From Atlantibacter sp032075065 (GTDB taxonomy: Bacteria > Pseudomonadota > Gammaproteobacteria > Enterobacterales > Enterobacteriaceae), in contig NZ_DAMAZC010000247.1 of the NCBI RefSeq assembly GCF_032075065.1, positions 1 through 5,876 on the forward strand: a DNA stretch of 5,876 nucleotides. The letters run 5' to 3'. The notes under the pieces were generated by a model, which searched no databases, was not told where the DNA came from, and saw only the letters and a list, made by a program, of their open reading frames with translations. Of this stretch, positions 1 through 4,963 are shown piece after piece. Positions within the stretch are counted from its first letter, which is position 1, and every line of letters starts with the position of its first letter. A program made the position numbers and the translations under genes.

Positions 1-1367
1 GGCGGGAAATTATGCCGCTGGCGGTGCCGATCTTCATAGAAAACACCTGCGTACTGTTGATGGGCGTGCTCAGCACCTTCCTGGTGAGCTGGCTGGGCAA
101 AGAGGCGATGGCGGGCGTGGGGCTTGCCGATAGCTTCAACATGGTAATTCTGGCGTTTTTTGCGGCCATCGATTTAGGAACCACCGTGGTGGTGGCCTTT
201 AGCCTCGGCAAGCGCGACCCGAAACGCGCCCGCGCGGCGGCGCGTCAGTCGCTGATCCTGATGACCCTTGTCGCCGTGGTGCTGGCGGCGGTGATCCACT
301 ATTTCGGCGAAGAGATCATTGATGTTGTGGCGGGCGAGGCTTCCGTTCAGGTAAAACAACTGGCCCTCAATTATCTCCAACTGACGGTGTGGAGCTACCC
401 GGCAGCGGCCATTACGCTGATCGGCAGCGGCGCGCTGCGCGGGGCAGGGAACACCAAAATTCCGCTGCTAATTAACGGCGGGATGAATATTCTCAATATC
501 ATGATTTACGGACTGTTCTCCTGGGACGGGCTGGGGTTCTCCGGCGCAGGGCTTGGGCTTACGCTGTCGCGCTATATCGGCGCGTTGGGCATTATTTATG
601 TGCTGATGATCGGCTTTAACCCGGCGCTTAAGATCACCTTACGCAGCTATTTCACCCGCCTCGATATTTCGATTCTGCGTGAAGTGCTGGGGATTGGCGT
701 GCCGGCCAGCGTGGAGTCGGTGCTGTTTAACTGCGGTAAATTGCTTACCCAGATGTTTGTCGCCGGTATGGGTACCAACGTGATTGCCGGTAATTTTATC
801 GCCTTCTCCGTGGCGGCGCTGATTAACCTGCCGGGTAACGCACTGGGTTCTGCATCAACCATTATCGTCGGAAAACGCCTCGGTAAAGGGCAGATTAGCC
901 AGGCGGAGTTGCAGCTGCGCCATATTTTCTGGATTTCGACCCTCGGCTTAACCGCTATCGCCTGGCTGAGCGCGCCATTCGCCGGGCTTATCGCCTCGTT
1001 CTATACCCATGAGCAGGACGTTATCGAAGTGGTTAAACACCTGCTATGGTTGAACGCGCTGTTTATGCCGATTTGGGCGGCGGCGTGGGTGCTTCCCGCC
1101 GGGCTGAAAGGCGCGCGCGACGCCCGTTTCGCCATGTGGGTGACCATGCTGGGCATGTGGGGCTGCCGGGTGGTTGCCGGTTACGTGCTCGGGATTATGC
1201 TCGGCATGGGCGTTATTGGGGTCTGGCTCGGCATGTTCCTCGACTGGGCGGTGCGCGGCCTCTTCTTTTACTGGCGTATGATTAGCGGACGCTGGTTGCA
1301 GAAGTACCCGCGCAGTAAAAAAACAGCCGTCACGCATCAGGCTGCGGCGCAGACTGGCGACGGTTAA
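1..1367 (+). CDS. yeeO: MATE-family exporter YeeO, 5'-truncated by the window edge
   Basis: Inner-membrane multidrug and toxic compound extrusion protein. E. coli YeeO has been reported to export flavins (FMN/FAD), so a similar role is inferred. The frame is open to base 1 and reads W/R-E-I before the first visible ATG (12-14). E. coli YeeO has the same residues there, with Thr where this protein has Met, so that ATG is internal and the start lies upstream. Counting from the ATG at 12, 451 residues are visible; E. coli YeeO is about 547. The protein is almost entirely hydrophobic helices. The MATE motif GALRGAGNTKIP lies at residues 140-151, and its pseudo-repeat in the second half is LKGARDAR at 365-372. 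The segment around residues 159-167 looks about five residues shorter than the E. coli protein as I recall it. The polar tail after KYPR (431-434) is unlike E. coli and overlaps the 3' end of the convergent sitD. The family call is very secure, the symbol secure and the substrate uncertain. Confidence 0.93.
   Translation, partial: REIMPLAVPIFIENTCVLLMGVLSTFLVSWLGKEAMAGVGLADSFNMVILAFFAAIDLGTTVVVAFSLGKRDPKRARAAARQSLILMTLVAVVLAAVIHYFGEEIIDVVAGEASVQVKQLALNYLQLTVWSYPAAAITLIGSGALRGAGNTKIPLLINGGMNILNIMIYGLFSWDGLGFSGAGLGLTLSRYIGALGIIYVLMIGFNPALKITLRSYFTRLDISILREVLGIGVPASVESVLFNCGKLLTQMFVAGMGTNVIAGNFIAFSVAALINLPGNALGSASTIIVGKRLGKGQISQAELQLRHIFWISTLGLTAIAWLSAPFAGLIASFYTHEQDVIEVVKHLLWLNALFMPIWAAAWVLPAGLKGARDARFAMWVTMLGMWGCRVVAGYVLGIMLGMGVIGVWLGMFLDWAVRGLFFYWRMISGRWLQKYPRSKKTAVTHQAAAQTGDG
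1317..1344 (-). terminator. Probable intrinsic terminator of sitABCD, inside the yeeO 3' coding end
   Basis: Read on the - strand, CAGCC (complement of 1340-1344), an 11-nt loop and GGCTG (complement of 1324-1328) are followed at once by seven T (complement of 1317-1323). This is the hairpin plus U-tract form of a rho-independent terminator. The sitD stop codon lies in the loop. A larger competing fold is possible: CCGTC/GACGG arms at 1359-1363 and 1327-1331 enclosing the near-palindrome at 1338-1356. The stem is only 5 bp, so strength is uncertain, but position, orientation and T7 fit the operon end. Confidence 0.55.
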
Positions 1368-2160
1368 CCAACATCGCCATGACAAACAGTAGGCTGAACA
1401 CCAGCACGATGGTGGGCGCGGGGGCGCTGTCGAGATAAAACGACAGCCAGATGCCGCTTAGCGACGCGATAATCGCTACGCCAACCGCCGCCAGCAGCAT
1501 CGCGCCAAAGGTACGGGTAATCAAAAAGGCGATTGCGCCGGGCGCTATCAGTATCGCAATGGCAAGAATAATCCCCACCGCTTTTAGCGAGGCGACAATC
1601 GCCAGCGCCAGCAGAACTAACAGCCCGTAATGCAATAGCTTGATGCGCAGCCCTACCGCCTGGGCCTGCACCGGGTCGAAGGCGTGCAGCACCAGATCGC
1701 GCCATTTCACGGCGATGACTGTTACGGTGAGCAGCGTGACCAGCGCGGTATCGCGGATGTCGCTGCTGCCGATCCCCAGCATATCGCCAAACAGAATATG
1801 ATCGAGATGTACCTCCGGCTGGAGCCAGACGTACAGCACCAGCCCGAAACCAAACATGCCGGAAAACACGATACCCATCGCCGTGTCGTGGCGAATGCGG
1901 CTGTTGTCTTTCAGATAGCCGGTTGCCAGCGCGCACAGCATCCCCGCCACAAACGCGCCGGGCGCGAAGGGCAGGCCGAGCATCCACGCAATCACTACGC
2001 CGGGAAACACCGCGTGGCTCATGGCATCGCCCATCAGCGCCCAGCCTTTGAGCACCAAAAAGCAGGAGAGCAGGGCGCAGGGGATGGCGATCAGCACGGA
2101 AATAATCAGCGCGTTGACCATAAAGTCAAAGCCCAGCGGGGCCATTACCCATTCAACCAT
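1330..2160 (-). CDS. sitD: SitD, manganese/iron ABC transporter inner-membrane permease
   Basis: This 276-residue protein is the second permease of the Sit importer (ABC-3/ZnuB-type family), carrying Mn(II) and Fe(II) across the inner membrane with SitC and SitB. It is a polytopic protein of about eight hydrophobic segments. The family motif GDAMSHAVFPG lies at residues 44-54, with conserved Asp45 and His49. The cytoplasmic coupling motif (FD-x4-A-x3-GL) is at 161-171 and the APGA element at 206-209. It resembles SitC along its whole length, as expected for paralogous subunits. The ATG at 2160 is supported by an AGGGGG Shine-Dalgarno (complement of 2167-2172, six-base gap), and it overlaps the sitC stop by 8 nt, consistent with translational coupling. 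It is the last gene of the operon. Its TGA stop (complement of 1330-1332) falls inside the coding tail of yeeO and in the loop of the presumed terminator. Confidence 0.95.
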   Translation of the reverse strand: MVEWVMAPLGFDFMVNALIISVLIAIPCALLSCFLVLKGWALMGDAMSHAVFPGVVIAWMLGLPFAPGAFVAGMLCALATGYLKDNSRIRHDTAMGIVFSGMFGFGLVLYVWLQPEVHLDHILFGDMLGIGSSDIRDTALVTLLTVTVIAVKWRDLVLHAFDPVQAQAVGLRIKLLHYGLLVLLALAIVASLKAVGIILAIAILIAPGAIAFLITRTFGAMLLAAVGVAIIASLSGIWLSFYLDSAPAPTIVLVFSLLFVMAMLVNRRQSAPQPDA

Positions 2161-3013
2161 GGTGCACCCCCTGGCGAGTCATCCGCCGTTTGCGGGCCGC
2201 GATAACGCCATGCTGCGGGGCGAGGAAAAACGCCAGTACAAACAGTAGCGTTTGCAAGGTGACAATGATACCGCCCGTCGCCCCGTCAAGGTAATAACTT
2301 AGCCACGCGCCGAAGAAGCTGGTCAGGCTGCCGAGCGCAACGGCGATAATAATCAGCCGGGGAAAACGGTCGGTAAACAGCCACGCCGTCGCGCCAGGGG
2401 TCACCACCATAGAAATCACCAGAAATGCGCCGACGGTTTGCAGCGCCGCTACGGTGCAGGCCGACAGCAGGGTAAAGAACAGGCATTTGAGCAGCACCGG
2501 GTTCAGGCCAACGGCCCTGGCGTGGGTTTCATCAAAAAATGTGACCAGTAAATCTTTCCATTTCACCAGTAAAATCAGCAAAGTAATGCCGCTGATTAAC
2601 GATAGCTGGATAATGTCCGAGGGCGCGATGGTCAACACGTTACCCATCACAATCGACTGGATGTTTACGGCGGTGGGGTTGAGCGACACCATAAACAGCC
2701 CGAGGGCGAAAAACGACGAGAAGATCAGGCCGATAATCACATCTTCACGCAGCCGGGTGCGCTGATTTAAAAACAGCATCGCGGCGGCAGCCAGACCGCC
2801 GGAGAAAAACGCGCCCAGCGAGAAGGGCAGACCGAGCATCCACGCGCCCGCCACGCCGGGGACAATCGCGTGGGAGAGCGCATCGCCAATCAGCGACCAG
2901 CCTTTGAGCATTAAATAGCAGGAGAGAAACGCGCAGACGCCGCCCACCAGCGCCGAGACCCACATGGCGTTTACCATCCAGCCGTAGCTAAAGGGTTCGA
3001 GCAGCCAGGTCAT
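2153..3013 (-). CDS. sitC: SitC, manganese/iron ABC transporter inner-membrane permease
   Basis: This 286-residue polytopic protein is the first of two paralogous permeases in the SitABCD Mn(II)/Fe(II) importer. The ABC-3 family motif GDALSHAIVPG is at residues 43-53; Asp44 and His48 are the conserved polar residues of the transport path. The coupling segment FDETHARAVGL (160-170) should contact SitB, and TPGA lies at 205-208. The C-terminal tail is basic (RKRR at 274-277), fitting a cytoplasmic end by the positive-inside rule. The start at 3013 is well supported: a perfect AGGAGG (complement of 3018-3023) lies four bases upstream, and the ATG shares an ATGA with the sitB stop. At the other end it overlaps sitD by 8 nt. 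Nothing suggests truncation. Confidence 0.95.
   Translation of the reverse strand: MTWLLEPFSYGWMVNAMWVSALVGGVCAFLSCYLMLKGWSLIGDALSHAIVPGVAGAWMLGLPFSLGAFFSGGLAAAAMLFLNQRTRLREDVIIGLIFSSFFALGLFMVSLNPTAVNIQSIVMGNVLTIAPSDIIQLSLISGITLLILLVKWKDLLVTFFDETHARAVGLNPVLLKCLFFTLLSACTVAALQTVGAFLVISMVVTPGATAWLFTDRFPRLIIIAVALGSLTSFFGAWLSYYLDGATGGIIVTLQTLLFVLAFFLAPQHGVIAARKRRMTRQGVHHG
2944..2951 (-). other. Chi octamer inside sitC
   Basis: The - strand carries GCTGGTGG, the enterobacterial RecBCD recombination hotspot sequence. It is oriented with sitC and has no special relation to gene function. Confidence 0.6.
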
Positions 3014-3810
3014 AACGCCTCCTGGCAGGCGCTGAACAGATGATGTGACACGCCGCCGAACGCCCGTTCGATATTAGCATGGGTAAAGGTGTCGGCGGTT
3101 TTGCCGCAGGCCACTACGCTGCCGTTAATCAACAGGGTGTGATCGCAAAACGACGGCACGCTGGCAAGATTATGAGTGGAAACCAGCAGCGTGCGGCCTT
3201 CATCGCGCAACTGGCCGAGCAGGGTGACAATTTGCTGCTCGGTTTTCACATCCACGCCGGTAAAGGGTTCATCCAGCAAAATCAGCTGGCCATTCTGCGC
3301 CAGCGCTCGCGCCAGAAAGACGCGTTTTTTCTGGCCGCCGGAGAGCTCGCCGATTTGCCGCTGGCGTAAATGGCCCATATCCACCCGCGCCAGCGCCTGA
3401 TCGACGGCATGACGATCGGCGGCGGACGGGCGGCGCAACATGCCCATGTAACCGTAGCGCCCCATCATTACCACATCTTCCACCAGCACCGGGAAATTCC
3501 AGTCCACTTCTTCGGACTGCGGCACATAGCTCACCAAGTTATTGCCCAGCGCGGTTTTCACCGGCATTCCCAGCAAATTAATAGTGCCGTGTGCCAGCGG
3601 CACCAGCCCCATAATGGCTTTAAACAGTGTTGATTTTCCCGCGCCGTTGACGCCGAGCAGCGCGGTAATGCTGCCCTGCGGCAGCTGGAACGACGCGTCG
3701 CGCAGTGCGGTGTGGCCGTTGCGCCAGGTGACGGTCGCCTGGCTAACCGCCACGCCTGGCCCGTGACGCGAGATATCTGACGTTTGAACTCGCCTGAAAG
3801 GAGAAATCAT
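3010..3810 (-). CDS. sitB: SitB, manganese/iron ABC transporter ATP-binding subunit
   Basis: This 266-residue cytoplasmic ATPase couples ATP hydrolysis to metal import through SitC/SitD. All ABC elements are present and in order: Walker A GVNGAGKST (53-61), Q-loop Gln98 in VPQSEEVDW, signature LSGGQ (156-160), Walker B LILLDEP (176-182), D-loop GVD (185-187) and switch His213 in STHNL. The EEVDWNFPV segment after the Q-loop is typical of the Mn/Zn/Fe chelate-type ATPases. The ATG at 3810 overlaps the sitA stop as ATGA. No canonical Shine-Dalgarno stands close to it: only a G-run ends about seven bases upstream, within the last sitA codons. Initiation therefore probably depends on ribosomes finishing sitA. 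The first 20 or so residues form a polar extension before the conserved fold, as I recall for Salmonella SitB. Confidence 0.96.
   Translation of the reverse strand: MISPFRRVQTSDISRHGPGVAVSQATVTWRNGHTALRDASFQLPQGSITALLGVNGAGKSTLFKAIMGLVPLAHGTINLLGMPVKTALGNNLVSYVPQSEEVDWNFPVLVEDVVMMGRYGYMGMLRRPSAADRHAVDQALARVDMGHLRQRQIGELSGGQKKRVFLARALAQNGQLILLDEPFTGVDVKTEQQIVTLLGQLRDEGRTLLVSTHNLASVPSFCDHTLLINGSVVACGKTADTFTHANIERAFGGVSHHLFSACQEAL
3480..3487 (-). other. Chi octamer inside sitB
   Basis: A second GCTGGTGG on the - strand, same orientation as the one in sitC and 536 bp from it. Frequent in enteric chromosomes. Confidence 0.6.
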
Positions 3811-4721
3811 TTTGCTGCCCCCGCGCGGATGCCGGTGGCGATGGTGTCGGTGGTGACGCGTAGCAAATCGATATAAGTGGGAACCGGGCCGTCGGCTTTA
3901 CTCAGTGAATCAACATACAGTACGCCGCCGTAATGTGCTCCGGTTTCCCGGGCGACCTGGCGGGCTGGCTTATCGGATACAGTACTTTCGCTGAAAATGG
4001 TCGGGATGCGCTCGCGCTTAATGGTGTCCACCACGTTGCGTACCTGCTGCGGCGTGCCTTGCTGATCGGCGTTGATCGGCCACAGATACAGCTCCTTCAA
4101 GCCCATATCCCGGGCCAGATAGGAAAAGGCCCCTTCGCTGGTTACCAGCCAGCGCTGCTGCGCCGGCAGTTGATCGAGTTTTTGATGCAGCGGCGCAAGG
4201 GTGGCGGCAATTTTTTGTTTATAGCTTTCCGCATTGGCGCGATAGGCGTCGGCATTGGCCGGATCGTACTCAACAAACGCATCGCGGATGTTATCGACAT
4301 AAATCATCGCGTTATCGGGCGACATCCACGCATGTGGGTTAGGTTTGCCCTGATATGGCCCGTTGCCGATTGCCATTGGCGTAATGCCTTTGGTAACCAC
4401 CACTTCCGGTACGCCTTTCAGGTGCTGATAAAACTTCTGAAACCACAACTCCAGGTTCATACCGTTGGCGAGGATCAGCTTCGCCCCCTGGGCGCGTTTG
4501 ATATCGCCTGGCGTAGGCTGATACTCGTGAATTTCCGCGCCGGGCCTGGTGATCGACTCCACCTCGGCAGCGTCTCCGGCTACGTTTTTCGCCATGTCGG
4601 CAATGATAGTGAAGGTAGTGACCGCCTTAAATTTTTCCTGCGCGCTGGCCTGGAATGACATTAGCGCAGCAGCCAGCGCCGTTATTGCAGCCACACTGTG
4701 CCATTTTCCGGTTCCCGTCAT
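3807..4721 (-). CDS. sitA: SitA, periplasmic manganese/iron-binding protein
   Basis: This 304-residue substrate-binding lipocalin-unrelated cluster-9 protein (ZnuA/PsaA/SitA family) captures Mn(II)/Fe(II) in the periplasm and delivers it to SitC/SitD. The N-terminus is a Sec signal peptide with a hydrophobic stretch at 10-23 and an ASA-Q cleavage site after Ala27. There is no lipobox Cys, so it should be soluble. The four expected metal ligands can be placed by motif: His65 (EIHEYQPTP), His130 (NPHAWMSP), Glu196 (TSEGAFSYLA) and Asp271 (YVDSLS). The His/His/Glu/Asp set favours Mn/Fe over Zn-specific ZnuA, and there is no His-rich loop. The ATG at 4721 has an AGGAG Shine-Dalgarno (complement of 4728-4732, six-base gap). 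It is the first gene of the operon, downstream of Fur- and MntR-like sites, and its stop overlaps sitB by 4 nt. Confidence 0.96.
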   Translation of the reverse strand: MTGTGKWHSVAAITALAAALMSFQASAQEKFKAVTTFTIIADMAKNVAGDAAEVESITRPGAEIHEYQPTPGDIKRAQGAKLILANGMNLELWFQKFYQHLKGVPEVVVTKGITPMAIGNGPYQGKPNPHAWMSPDNAMIYVDNIRDAFVEYDPANADAYRANAESYKQKIAATLAPLHQKLDQLPAQQRWLVTSEGAFSYLARDMGLKELYLWPINADQQGTPQQVRNVVDTIKRERIPTIFSESTVSDKPARQVARETGAHYGGVLYVDSLSKADGPVPTYIDLLRVTTDTIATGIRAGAAK

Positions 4722-4748
4722 GCCTCTCTCCTGATTGATATTTCATCG

Positions 4749-4757
4749 TTTATAGCA
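4749..4757 (-). promoter_or_regulatory. Candidate extended -10 promoter P2 of sitABCD
   Basis: On the - strand TGC-TATAAA (complement of 4749-4757) is an extended -10 with five of six hexamer matches. I see no good -35 at 17-18 bp, which extended -10 promoters tolerate. It lies within the proximal MntR-like dyad. Sequence alone cannot decide between P1 and P2; both may be used. Confidence 0.4.
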
Positions 4758-4766
4758 CCTGCTATA
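4751..4766. promoter_or_regulatory. MntR-like operator, promoter-proximal copy
   Basis: This is a perfect 16-bp dyad TATAGC-ACCT-GCTATA with the same arms and 4-bp spacer as the neighbouring copy, centred 19 bp closer to sitA. It overlaps the extended -10 element of the second sitA promoter candidate, so occupancy would be expected to block initiation. The outer AAC/GTT of the mntH-type box is not conserved, so affinity may be lower. Confidence 0.6.
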
Positions 4767-4767
4767 A

Positions 4768-4787
4768 AACATAGCCTAAGCTATACA
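4768..4787. promoter_or_regulatory. MntR-like operator, promoter-distal copy
   Basis: The dyad ATAGC-CTAA-GCTAT (4771-4784) has the same 5-4-5 architecture as the E. coli mntH MntR box (AACATAGC-N4-GCTATGTT, recalled). Its left arm AACATAGC (4768-4775) matches fully, and the right arm diverges only after GCTAT. It covers the TATGTT -10 candidate of sitA (complement of 4768-4773). Mn-MntR repression of sit is known in Salmonella; here it is inferred. Confidence 0.75.
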
Positions 4788-4796
4788 AGAGGGCAA
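4768..4796 (-). promoter_or_regulatory. Candidate sigma70 promoter P1 of sitABCD
   Basis: On the - strand, TTGCCC (complement of 4791-4796) and TATGTT (complement of 4768-4773) are separated by 17 bp. Each hexamer matches the consensus at four of six positions. It would give a leader of about 40 nt before the sitA start. The adjoining Fur box and the overlapping distal MntR-like box support this as a regulated promoter. Confidence 0.5.
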
Positions 4797-4814
4797 ATGA
4801 TAATTGTTATCACC
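4796..4814. promoter_or_regulatory. Fur box (iron-responsive repressor site) for sitABCD
   Basis: The core TGATAATTGTTATCA (4798-4812) matches the 7-1-7 Fur consensus TGATAAT-N-ATTATCA with one mismatch. It touches the TTGCCC -35 candidate of sitA (complement of 4791-4796), a position from which Fe-Fur would block RNA polymerase. Fur control of sit operons is established in Salmonella and Shigella. Binding here is inferred from the match. Confidence 0.85.
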
Positions 4815-4824
4815 TAAATTTATG

Positions 4825-4858
4825 TAGCAAGCTATCCAGGATAACTTTTCAGACTGAA
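4825..4858. repeat. Cluster of three small palindromes between the Fur box and erfK
   Basis: Three dyads lie in 34 bp: TAGC-AA-GCTA (4825-4834), which shares MntR-type half-sites but has a 2-bp spacer; TATCC-A-GGATA (4833-4843); and TTCAG-A-CTGAA (4848-4858). They are seen directly but not assigned to a regulator. The first could be a degenerate third MntR contact. Confidence 0.3.
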
Positions 4859-4905
4859 GAGAATGGGCGTTTCACTCGAAGGTGGCTATAAGATCATACT
4901 TCTGT

Positions 4906-4921
4906 AACATTCGGTCATGTT
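4906..4921. repeat. Short dyad upstream of erfK, possible operator
   Basis: Perfect inverted repeat AACAT-N6-ATGTT just upstream of the erfK -10 candidate, covering the region where a -35 or an activator would sit. I recognise no regulator with this site. Five-base arms can arise by chance. Confidence 0.25.
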
Positions 4922-4928
4922 TTGACAA

Positions 4929-4939
4929 TCTATGCTTAA
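4929..4939 (+). promoter_or_regulatory. Candidate sigmaS-type extended -10 for erfK
   Basis: TCTATGCTTAA fits the sigmaS-preferred extended -10 pattern (KCTAYRCTTAA) at every position. It lies 25 bp upstream of the erfK ATG, implying a leader of roughly 20 nt holding the AAGGAA ribosome-binding site. There is no convincing -35 at 17-18 bp upstream, which is also typical of sigmaS promoters. A TTGACA at 4922-4927 is too close to this -10 to pair with it. Confidence 0.5.
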
Positions 4940-4963
4940 AGTTCTGACTCAATAAGGAACGCT

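Noticed and set aside
1338..1356. 19-bp near-palindrome (CAG-CTGCG-G-CGCAG-CTG) as a bidirectional terminator
   Set aside because: There is no T-run on the + strand side after it. It may contribute to a larger fold, but the CAGCC/GGCTG hairpin next to T7 is the better terminator.
1364..1987. 207-codon open frame on the - strand in another frame within sitD
   Set aside because: Same-strand shadow of sitD with Arg/Ala/Gly-rich low-complexity composition; sitD itself has all permease motifs.
1684..2205. 173-codon open frame on the + strand antisense to sitD
   Set aside because: His/Gln/Ala-rich nonsense-like composition opposite a clear permease gene, with no initiation signal.
3933..4658. 241-codon open frame on the + strand antisense to sitA
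   Set aside because: It lies wholly opposite sitA, whose family motifs and ligands are intact. It shows no recognisable domain or ribosome-binding site and is a byproduct of GC-rich codon use.
4922..4927. Perfect TTGACA taken as an erfK -35
   Set aside because: At 16-18 bp downstream there is no TATAAT-like hexamer (sequence near TGACTC), and such a start would leave almost no leader before the ribosome-binding site.
4722..4963. tRNA-Asn genes or an attachment site, as expected near yeeO/erfK in E. coli
   Set aside because: No cloverleaf-like segment, CCA end or TTCGANTC T-arm is visible in the only intergenic space; it is explained by promoters and operators.
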